Origin: an uncultured Tannerella sp.
Lineage (GTDB): Bacteria > Bacteroidota > Bacteroidia > Bacteroidales > Tannerellaceae
DNA length: 5,874 nucleotides
Direction of reading: 5' to 3'
NCBI GenBank assembly: GCA_938036405.1
Contig: CALHPT010000065.1
Coordinates: 1-5,874, forward strand
The notes under the pieces: model-generated
Database searches by the model: none
Told to the model about the DNA's origin: nothing
The model's input: only the letters and a program-made list of their open reading frames with translations
Translations under genes and position numbers: made by a program
Part shown: positions 1-4,848 of the stretch, piece by piece
Position numbering within the stretch: position 1 is the stretch's first letter
Layout: each line of letters begins with the position of its first letter

Positions 1-14
1 TGAAGGTTTTCGAG

Positions 15-29
15 GGTGTCAGGGACACC
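15..29. repeat. Small hairpin GGTGTC-AGG-GACACC
   Basis: A perfect 6-bp inverted repeat with a 3-nt loop, extendable by one G-T pair. It has the same architecture (perfect 5-6 bp stem, triplet loop) as hairpins at 1449-1463, 2640-2652 and 2710-2722. No T-tract follows, so it is not a canonical terminator. It may be a dispersed intergenic palindrome, or chance. Confidence 0.35.
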
Positions 30-78
30 TGCCAAGATTGCTGGGTACATCAAACGTGCGTACCGGGCCTACTTCGCC

Positions 79-94
79 GGCGGCCGAAGCCGCC
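79..94. repeat. GC hairpin GGCGGC-CGAA-GCCGCC
   Basis: A perfect 6-bp all-GC stem closed by a CGAA tetraloop, about 60 nt upstream of the LolA-like start. It could end transcription of an upstream gene or shape the 5' leader. A T-run does not follow directly; the next run of T is TTAATTT at 104-110. Its role is inferred from position only. Confidence 0.35.
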
Positions 95-103
95 CCCGCC
101 GAC

Positions 104-111
104 TTAATTTG
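104..111 (+). promoter_or_regulatory. Possible Bacteroidota -7 element (TTAATTTG)
   Basis: This matches five of the six fixed positions of the Bacteroidota -7 consensus TAnnTTTG and lies in the AT-rich leader 45 nt before the ATG at 157. No TTTG -33 box is found about 20 nt upstream, where a GC hairpin sits instead. A second partial match, TATTTTAG, lies at 138-145. If the four-gene module is an internal part of a larger operon, no promoter is needed here. Weak call. Confidence 0.2.
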
Positions 112-156
112 ACCAGGCACTTATCTTCGCGCCCCGATATTTTAGGTATAAACAAG

Positions 157-816
157 ATGAAAAGGATGAAGAAAACAGTGATAACTGCCATGTTGGCGGT
201 ATGCGTGCTGGCGACGGCGTCGGCACAGACGGGCGGATACCGCGCGGCAAGCGAGGCACAACGCAAGGAGATCGTGGCTAAGATCACGCAGACGGCCGCC
301 AGCGTGCGCACGATGAAGTGCGACTTTACGCAGGTCAAGCAGCTGTCGTTTATGAATGACAAAGTGACATCCGAGGGACGGATGTTTTATAAGAAGGTCA
401 ACAAAATCCGCTGGGAATACACGCGGCCGTACGCCTACGTCTTCTCGACCGACGGCACGACGGTGCACATGACCTCGGGCAAGGGCGGCGCTTCGAACCG
501 TGTGCCGGTGAAGTCGAGCAAGCTCTTCAGCGAGATCAGTCGCGTGATGGTCGGCGGTGTGAGCGGGGCGGGCCTGGTGGATTCGCCCGACTTCTCGTCC
601 ACCTTCTCCGTCGGGCAGAGCGATTGGCAGATCACGCTCACGCCGCGCAAGAAGGAGGTGCGCGACCTCTTCGTCTCCGTGCGGCTCTATGTGGGCAAGT
701 CCGACGGGCGCGTGCGGCGCGTGGAGCTCGAGGAGAAGAGCGGCGACCGGACGACGATCACGCTCAAGAATGTGCAGGCTAATGTGGCGGTGGACGATGC
801 GCTATTCACTCGTTAA
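157..816 (+). CDS. LolA-like periplasmic outer-membrane lipoprotein/lipid carrier
   Basis: A 219-aa secreted protein. The ATG at 157 gives a basic n-region (MKRMKK), a hydrophobic stretch (about residues 8-20) and an Ala-x-Ala signal peptidase I site before Gln24; an ATG at 166 is also possible. The body fits the LolA family: CDFTQVKQ (55-62), a SEGRMFYKKVNKIRWEY strand pair (72-88) matching the family's S-x-G-x-hydrophobic...K-x-R-W pattern, then PYAYVFSTDG, and a C-terminus ending in D-x-LF. LolA proteins bind lipid chains in a half-barrel in the periplasm. The next gene, a lipoprotein, overlaps its 3' end by 20 nt and must be co-expressed. With a dehydratase and GT2 following, I infer it is the specialised LolA paralogue of an aryl-polyene-type locus rather than the general LolA. 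Family assignment is good; the cargo is inferred. The housekeeping lolA remains an alternative. Confidence 0.82.
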   Translation: MKRMKKTVITAMLAVCVLATASAQTGGYRAASEAQRKEIVAKITQTAASVRTMKCDFTQVKQLSFMNDKVTSEGRMFYKKVNKIRWEYTRPYAYVFSTDGTTVHMTSGKGGASNRVPVKSSKLFSEISRVMVGGVSGAGLVDSPDFSSTFSVGQSDWQITLTPRKKEVRDLFVSVRLYVGKSDGRVRRVELEEKSGDRTTITLKNVQANVAVDDALFTR

Positions 817-1402
817 GGGGCTTCGCATAGCAGCGCATCTGCACTACGCTGCAAAGCCTCTCGCCTTTATGCTGTGCCTCCTGCTGCTAACGGGCTGCAC
901 TGCGACGCGCAATGTCCAGCAGCGTGAAGCGTCGACGGCGCGCGTATGGACGCCGGCCATGCGATCGGTGGAGGCGAAGAACACGTATCGCGTGCGCCTC
1001 CGGGCGGCGGGCCGTGACTTGACGGGTATCTGCGTCACGAAACGCGTGGGCGACGAATGGCGCGGCTCGCTCGTGAACGAGTTCGGCAGCAAGGCTTTCG
1101 ACTTCGTCACCACGGCGCGGCGGGGCACGTTGCTCAACGTCTTTCCGATGATGGACCGGTGGTACATTCGGCGGACCATCGCGGCCGACCTGCACTTCCT
1201 GTTCGAGGTCGACAATGCCGAGGCCGCGTTCGCCGGTCGGGTGGAGCGCAGCGAGCGGGGCGACACGATCGTAGCCGTCTCAGGCCGGTGGCGCATGACC
1301 GCGACGCCGCACGACAGCACCGTGACGCTCGTCAATGCCCGCCGCAACATCGTCTACGAGCTGCGCCGAATGGCCGAGACGGACGACGGCAGCGATGAAT
1401 AA
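797..1402 (+). CDS. Outer-membrane lipoprotein, LolB/DUF3261-like (putative)
   Basis: A 201-aa predicted lipoprotein. From the ATG at 797 the N-terminus has scattered Lys/Arg, a hydrophobic core and a clear lipobox Leu-Thr-Gly-Cys (31-34), so signal peptidase II would cleave before Cys34 and attach lipid. The ATG at 869 would leave only nine residues before the Cys and no positive charge, so I prefer 797 even though the signal is long. After Cys come Thr-Ala-Thr-Arg, not the acidic export tag of Bacteroidota surface lipoproteins, so a periplasm-facing protein is likelier. The body alternates short strands (YRVRLRAAGRDLTG, 64-77; VNEFGSKAFDF, 93-103; RWYIRRTIAADL, 121-132), as in LolB-type folds and the DUF3261 lipoproteins of aryl-polyene loci. 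The lipoprotein call is firm; the family is suggested by pattern and context. Its start lies inside the lolA-like gene, implying translational coupling. Confidence 0.72.
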   Translation: MRYSLVKGLRIAAHLHYAAKPLAFMLCLLLLTGCTATRNVQQREASTARVWTPAMRSVEAKNTYRVRLRAAGRDLTGICVTKRVGDEWRGSLVNEFGSKAFDFVTTARRGTLLNVFPMMDRWYIRRTIAADLHFLFEVDNAEAAFAGRVERSERGDTIVAVSGRWRMTATPHDSTVTLVNARRNIVYELRRMAETDDGSDE

Positions 1403-1515
1403 CGGGGCGGCCATTCTCGGACTACCCCTTGACTCCCCTCTGACTCCCCGGGGCGCAGCCCCGTAACTACCGCGACCGCAGGCCGCATAACGACCCTTTG
1501 ACTACCCCCTATCGT
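1403..1515. other. Spacer with degenerate GACT(a)CCCC repeats and a hairpin
   Basis: A 113-nt non-coding gap between the lipoprotein and dehydratase genes. It carries GACTACCCC at 1420-1428 and again at 1500-1508, with related GACTCCCC units at 1431-1438 and 1442-1449. A perfect hairpin lies at 1449-1463. I see no promoter consensus and no T-tract, so transcription probably reads through. Confidence 0.5.
1449..1463. repeat. Hairpin CGGGGC-GCA-GCCCCG
   Basis: A perfect 6-bp GC stem with a triplet loop in the gap between the lipoprotein and dehydratase genes. It is followed by TAACTACC, not a T-run, so it is a poor intrinsic terminator. It closely resembles the GGGGC-TTT-GCCCC hairpin at 2640-2652 after the glycosyltransferase, which suggests a common intergenic element type. 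Confidence 0.5.
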
Positions 1516-1893
1516 ATGTTGATTGATTCCCTATTCACAATCCGCAGCCGCGAGGAGACGCCCGCGGGATGCACCTATGTGCTGGCGCCCGACGCCGGTC
1601 ACGCGATCTATGCCGCGCACTTTCCCGGAAACCCCGTGACGCCCGGCGTGTGCATCATTCAAACGGTGAAGGAGCTCGCGGAGCGGTCCATCGGTCGGCC
1701 GCTCTTCCTGCGCACCGTCCGCAACGCCAAGTTCCTCCACGTCATCGACCCGCGGCAGACCACCGAGGTGACCTTCCCACTCGCCATCTCCCGACCAGAC
1801 GAGGGCGGAGTCGCCGTCTCATGCATCGTGACCGACGCCGTCGGCACACTCTTCGCCAAGATCAGCCTGCTGCTTGAGGAGGTGGCCGAATGA
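1516..1893 (+). CDS. FabZ/ApeI-like 3-hydroxyacyl-ACP dehydratase (hot-dog fold)
   Basis: A 125-aa cytoplasmic protein. The key motif HFPGNPVTPGV (35-45) is the FabZ/FabA-type active-site loop that carries the catalytic His35; it precedes the central helix (VCIIQTVKELAERS). Enzymes of this kind dehydrate 3-hydroxyacyl-ACP to trans-2-enoyl-ACP. The protein is a little shorter than housekeeping FabZ (about 140-150 aa) and has Gln49 where FabZ has its catalytic Glu (14 residues after the His). That points to a specialised paralogue, as in aryl-polyene/flexirubin loci, rather than the fatty-acid enzyme. Start: the ATG at 1516 is preferred over an in-frame TTG at 1498, which falls in the repeat-like spacer; neither has a Shine-Dalgarno sequence. 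Its TGA overlaps the glycosyltransferase ATG (ATGA), so the two are translationally coupled. Fold is confident; pathway inferred. Confidence 0.85.
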   Translation: MLIDSLFTIRSREETPAGCTYVLAPDAGHAIYAAHFPGNPVTPGVCIIQTVKELAERSIGRPLFLRTVRNAKFLHVIDPRQTTEVTFPLAISRPDEGGVAVSCIVTDAVGTLFAKISLLLEEVAE

Positions 1894-2639
1894 TCCAGCC
1901 CTTTGCGGTCGTTATCCCTACCTATAATAACGTGCGCACCGTCGGCAGCGTGATCGACGAGGTGCTGGCAACGGGTGCCCGAGTGATCGTCGTCAACGAC
2001 GGCTCGACGGACGGCACGGCGGACGTCTTGCGCAAGTATGAAGGTCGTGTGGAGGTGGTGGCCTACGCGAAGAATCGCGGCAAGGGGTACGCCCTGTCGC
2101 GCGGCTTCGATCAGGCGGAGGCGATGGGTTTCGATCGCGTCGTAACGATGGATGCCGATGGGCAACACAGCGTCGCCGACTTGTCACGCTTCGTTGAAGC
2201 TACGGCCATGCACCCGAACGCACTGCTGATGGGCCGCCGGACGGTAGAGGGCGAGATGCCGCAGGGCAACACGTTCGCCAACCGGCTGTCGAACTTCTGG
2301 TTCGCCGTGCAGACGGGCCATCGCCTGCGTGACACGCAGAACGGGTTCCGCCTCTATCCACTATCGGCCATGCACGGCATGCGTCCGCTGACGTCGCGCT
2401 ACGAGGCCGAGTTAGAGTTGGCCGTGCGTTGTGCGTGGCGCGGGCTGCCCATCGTGGCCGTCCCCGTGACCGTCAACTATGCCCCCCCGGGCGGTCGCGT
2501 GACGCACTTCCGACCGGGCCGCGACTTCCTCCGCATCAGTCTGCTCAACACGGCACTCACCCTGCTGGCGCTTACGTATGGTTATCCGTCGATGCTCATT
2601 CGGCGGATCATGAGACGCCCAACCAAGCCTATCCGATAG
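1890..2639 (+). CDS. Family 2 glycosyltransferase, polyprenyl-phosphate (DPM1)-like
   Basis: A 249-aa GT-A fold enzyme. Motifs in order: VVIPTYNN (7-14), VVNDGSTDGT (34-43, nucleotide-sugar binding), NRGKGYALSRG (62-72), MDADGQH (87-93, with the DxD metal-binding Asp88-Ala-Asp90), DTQNGFRLY (148-156) and RYEAELEL (170-177). These are typical of dolichyl/undecaprenyl-phosphate mannosyl- or glucosyltransferases. There is no long C-terminal membrane domain; only a hydrophobic stretch at about 215-237 followed by a basic tail (RRIMRRPTK), suggesting peripheral or single-pass inner-membrane attachment. A GAGGAGGTGG run at 1876-1885 inside the dehydratase gene is the best Shine-Dalgarno-like sequence in the window and supports the ATG at 1890. 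GT2 proteins of this type occur in aryl-polyene and flexirubin clusters, where the substrate is uncertain. A C7 run at 2482-2488 codes for Ala-Pro-Pro. Donor and acceptor cannot be read from the sequence. Confidence 0.88.
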   Translation: MIQPFAVVIPTYNNVRTVGSVIDEVLATGARVIVVNDGSTDGTADVLRKYEGRVEVVAYAKNRGKGYALSRGFDQAEAMGFDRVVTMDADGQHSVADLSRFVEATAMHPNALLMGRRTVEGEMPQGNTFANRLSNFWFAVQTGHRLRDTQNGFRLYPLSAMHGMRPLTSRYEAELELAVRCAWRGLPIVAVPVTVNYAPPGGRVTHFRPGRDFLRISLLNTALTLLALTYGYPSMLIRRIMRRPTKPIR

Positions 2640-2652
2640 GGGGCTTTGCCCC
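2640..2652. terminator. Hairpin GGGGC-TTT-GCCCC directly after the GT2 stop (weak terminator candidate)
   Basis: A perfect 5-bp GC stem with a TTT loop begins immediately after the TAG stop at 2637-2639; a G-T pair can extend it. T-rich DNA (CTTCCTTTTCTTCC) starts about ten bases downstream rather than directly, so this is not a textbook intrinsic terminator. Its place at the end of the four-gene module makes a role in ending that transcript reasonable. Confidence 0.35.
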
Positions 2653-2661
2653 TGTCCCCCA

Positions 2662-2695
2662 CTTCCTTTTCTTCCCTTGATGGAAGAAAAGGAAG
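2662..2695. terminator. Perfect 14-bp inverted repeat, possible terminator or RNA structure
   Basis: The left arm CTTCCTTTTCTTCC (2662-2675) and right arm GGAAGAAAAGGAAG (2682-2695) are exact reverse complements around the 6-nt loop CTTGAT. This is the strongest secondary structure in the window. It lies between the glycosyltransferase and rmuC genes, where a transcript end is expected. Neither strand has a T-run directly after the stem (CAAAAGAAG follows on +), so factor-independent termination is doubtful. The loop can also pair with 2705-2711 or 2721-2728. A transcript-end stabiliser or dispersed repeat is an alternative. Confidence 0.5.
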
Positions 2696-2795
2696 CAAAA
2701 GAAGATCAAGGCGATGATCGCCATCAAGTTTGCCGGATACGAAACATGCAGTGCCCGGCGTCTTAGTTTTTAGCTTTTCGTTTTTCATTTCCCCT
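2696..2795 (+). other. rmuC leader with small hairpin and T-rich tract
   Basis: The leader contains GGCGA-TGA-TCGCC (2710-2722), a 5-bp stem with a triplet loop, flanked by direct repeats ATCAAG (2705-2710 and 2723-2728). From 2761 a T-rich tract (TAGTTTTTAGCTTTTCGTTTTTCATT) runs up to the start codon. Two five-of-six matches to the Bacteroidota -7 box TAnnTTTG (TAGTTTTT at 2764, TAGCTTTT at 2771) lie in it. The only TTTG nearby (2729-2732) is too far upstream to serve as a proper -33 box. A promoter for rmuC is plausible here but not demonstrated. Confidence 0.35.
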
Positions 2796-4181
2796 ATGCC
2801 ATTCATTTATCTATTGATCGGCCTTGCAGTGGGCTTCACCGCTGCCTGGTTTATCCTTCAGGCGCGTGGCCGCAACGAAATACTATTGGCCGAACAGGCG
2901 ACAGAGCGTGAGGCCCTGCTCCGGCAACGCGCCGAGTCTGACGCCACCGAGCTGAAGCAGGAGCGCGATCGGCTGACGCTCGAGCATGCGGCTTTGCAGG
3001 CCGAACGTGCCGCACTCATGGCGTCGATGGACGCCCTTAGGCAGCAAGCGAAAGCCGACGCCGCACACCATCAGCAACGTTTCGACGAACAGATGGCGAC
3101 GCTCAAGGAGCAGTTTCAGAACGTCGCGCGACAAGTGCTCGACCATACCTCCGAACGACTCAAGAGCGAGAACACGGAGCACATGGAGCGCTTCACCCTA
3201 CCCCTCCGCGAAAACCTGACGCAACTGCGCACGGCCATCGAGCAAACGAACGACTCCACGACGCGCAACACAGCCTCGCTGACCGAGCAGCTCCGCCAAA
3301 TGGTCGCCCAGACGGAGCGCATGGACCGCACGGCCACCAACCTGACGAACGCCCTACGCGGCGACAACAAGCAGGTCGGCGACTGGGGCGAGTTGGTGCT
3401 CAGCGAGCTGCTTGACGCCCAAGGTTTCGTGCGCGGACTGAACTACGATGTGCAGGACACACTCACCGACAATCGCGGGCAGGCCGTGACGCACGATGAG
3501 ACCGGCCGACGCATGCGCCCGGACGTCGTCCTGCATTACCCCGACAACGAGGACGTCGTGATCGACGCCAAGGTCTCCATCAAGGCCTATTCGGACTACG
3601 TGGCCGCCACGGACGACTTCACCCGCCGCCATCATTTGGAGCGCCACCTGCAGAGCGTCCGCTCGCACGTCACAGAGCTGGCACGAAAGGACTACAGCCG
3701 CTACATCTCCGCCCCCCGCCGCGCCGTGGAGTTCGTCATCATGTTCGTCCCCAACGACGCCGCCCTGCAACTGGCCCTCGCGAACGATCCCAAGCTCTGG
3801 CAGTCGGCCTTCGAACAGAAGGTCTTTATCACCGGTACGCAAAACCTCTACGCCATCCTTCGCATGATCAGTATCGCCTGGCGCCAGCATACGCAGACCG
3901 AAAACCAAAAGCATATCTTCCAATTGGCCGAAGAGCTGCTCAAACGCACCGGCGATTTCGTCAAGCGCTTCGATCGCGTGGGCGAAAGCATCCGCACCCT
4001 GACCAAGGATTACGATAACGCCTATAACAAGGCCTACAGCGGCAAGCAGAGCATTGTGCAAAAGGCCAACGAACTGAAGGCTCTTGGCGTCAAAGAGTCG
4101 CAGACCTACCCGATCCCCGCCGCAGAGTTCGCTTTTGACGATGACGCGGACGGCGGCACCAATCAATTACCCCAACCCTAA
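2796..4181 (+). CDS. rmuC: RmuC family protein, putative membrane-anchored nuclease
   Basis: A 461-aa protein with the classic RmuC layout. One N-terminal membrane helix (about residues 3-21) is followed by a long Glu/Gln/Arg-rich coiled coil (about 28-185), then the conserved C-terminal domain. That domain begins VGDWGELVLSELL (194-206) and carries RPDVVLHYPDNEDVVIDAK (241-259), fitting a PD-(D/E)xK-type nuclease core with Asp243 and Asp257-Ala-Lys259. FVIMFVPNDAAL (313-324) is the next conserved strand. In E. coli, rmuC limits recombination-linked inversion at short inverted repeats; a nuclease role is inferred from the fold. The ATG at 2796 is chosen because it puts the membrane helix at the N-terminus; a TTG at 2730 would add residues read from the T-rich leader. 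The acidic, Gln/Pro-rich end (446-461) is a variable tail. The TRIC-family gene follows after 14 nt. Confidence 0.93.
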   Translation: MPFIYLLIGLAVGFTAAWFILQARGRNEILLAEQATEREALLRQRAESDATELKQERDRLTLEHAALQAERAALMASMDALRQQAKADAAHHQQRFDEQMATLKEQFQNVARQVLDHTSERLKSENTEHMERFTLPLRENLTQLRTAIEQTNDSTTRNTASLTEQLRQMVAQTERMDRTATNLTNALRGDNKQVGDWGELVLSELLDAQGFVRGLNYDVQDTLTDNRGQAVTHDETGRRMRPDVVLHYPDNEDVVIDAKVSIKAYSDYVAATDDFTRRHHLERHLQSVRSHVTELARKDYSRYISAPRRAVEFVIMFVPNDAALQLALANDPKLWQSAFEQKVFITGTQNLYAILRMISIAWRQHTQTENQKHIFQLAEELLKRTGDFVKRFDRVGESIRTLTKDYDNAYNKAYSGKQSIVQKANELKALGVKESQTYPIPAAEFAFDDDADGGTNQLPQP

Positions 4182-4195
4182 CTCAAACTTCACAT

Positions 4196-4819
4196 ATGGA
4201 ATCTCTACTACCCTTCTCCCTCCGCGAGGTGATCGAATACATTGGCACGATTGTGTTTGCCATCAGCGGTATCCGCCTCGCAGCTGCTAAAGGCTTCGAT
4301 TGGTTTGGCGCGTTCGTCGTCGGATTCGTGACGGCCATCGGTGGCGGTACCGTCCGCGACCTCTTCCTCGGCTTGACTCCCTTTTGGATGCTCAGCCCGG
4401 CTTATCTCTGGTGCACGCTGCTGGGCATGGTTGTCGTTTTCATCTTTAATCGCCAGCTCGTCCGCCTCGACCTCCCCTTCTTCATCTTCGACGCCATCGG
4501 GTTAGCGCTCTTCGTCGTGATCGGCATAGAGAAAACGCTCGATCTCAACTATCCCTTCTGGGTAGCCATCGTCATGGGCACGATCACAGGTATCGTGGGT
4601 GGTGTGATGCGCGACAACTTCATCAACGAAACGCCGCTCGTATTCCGTAAGGAGATCTATGCCTTGGCGTGCGTGATGGGCGGAATGGTTTTCGCCATCT
4701 GCTACTACTTCCACTTCGGCCGTGAGGTGAGCGAGCTATCGGCCGCAGCCACGGTTCTTATTACCCGCATTCTGGCCATCAAATTCCACTGGCATTTGCC
4801 GAAAATGAAGTTGCAATAA
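4196..4819 (+). CDS. TRIC/UPF0126-family cation channel, seven membrane helices
   Basis: A 207-aa hydrophobic inner-membrane protein of the usual family length. It shows the internal duplication of bacterial TRIC (YadS/YicG) proteins. Each half has three helices and a glycine-rich RD motif: GGGTVRDLFLG (49-59) and GGVMRDNF (135-142); the latter is followed by PLVFRKEIYALA (147-158). A seventh helix closes the protein (about 181-197). Prokaryotic TRIC channels form trimers with one pore per monomer and conduct monovalent cations; the Gly and Arg-Asp motifs line the kinked pore helices. The ATG at 4196 is 14 nt after the rmuC stop, so the two are probably co-transcribed, although I know of no functional link between them. 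No Shine-Dalgarno sequence is visible. The gene converges on manA. Family is sure; the transported ion in this organism is not. Confidence 0.92.
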   Translation: MESLLPFSLREVIEYIGTIVFAISGIRLAAAKGFDWFGAFVVGFVTAIGGGTVRDLFLGLTPFWMLSPAYLWCTLLGMVVVFIFNRQLVRLDLPFFIFDAIGLALFVVIGIEKTLDLNYPFWVAIVMGTITGIVGGVMRDNFINETPLVFRKEIYALACVMGGMVFAICYYFHFGREVSELSAAATVLITRILAIKFHWHLPKMKLQ

Positions 4820-4848
4820 CGCGAGGACGGCCCAAAAAGGCGGCTACT
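4820..4848. other. Convergent gap between the TRIC and manA genes
   Basis: Twenty-nine bases separate the two convergent stop codons. The only symmetry is a 3-bp GCC/GGC stem around a CAAAAA loop (4830-4841), too weak to call a terminator. On the minus strand the loop reads TTTTTG. The transcripts probably end inside or beyond each other's 3' ends. Confidence 0.4.

Larger units (their letters stand above)
1..156. other. Left-edge spacer/leader before the LolA-like gene
   Basis: I recognise no gene here. The frame of the downstream gene is open back to a GTG at 16, but the extra residues are basic, show no family signature, and would bury a good signal peptide. The other two + frames are open from the left edge to stops at 105-107 and 110-112, so one of them may hold the last codons of an upstream gene; I cannot tell which. 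The stretch contains two small hairpins (15-29 and 79-94). From about 103 onward it becomes AT-rich compared with its surroundings, as expected for a leader or promoter. Confidence 0.5.

Noticed and set aside
16..156. GTG-initiated 47-residue N-terminal extension of the LolA-like protein
   Set aside because: It would place a basic tail before a well-formed signal peptide, and it covers two hairpins and an AT-rich leader. The ATG at 157 gives a normal secreted LolA-type protein.
844..1350. 168-aa antisense open frame opposite the lipoprotein gene
   Set aside because: The + strand reading has a lipobox, signal peptide and tight overlap with its neighbour; the antisense reading is Arg/Ser/Thr-rich without any signature.
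2662..2695. Calling the 14-bp hairpin an insertion-sequence end or attachment site
   Set aside because: There is no transposase or integrase, no matching second copy in the window and no target duplication. The symmetry is a simple hairpin.
2582..2806. 74-aa minus-strand open frame across the GT2-rmuC spacer
   Set aside because: It runs through the hairpin and T-rich tract, giving Lys/Glu low-complexity sequence, and overlaps both flanking genes. It is better explained as non-coding structure.
3354..4166. 270-aa antisense open frame within rmuC
   Set aside because: It lies wholly opposite a clear RmuC domain and arises from GC-rich codon use. Its translation is low-complexity Val/Gly/Asp and matches no family I know.
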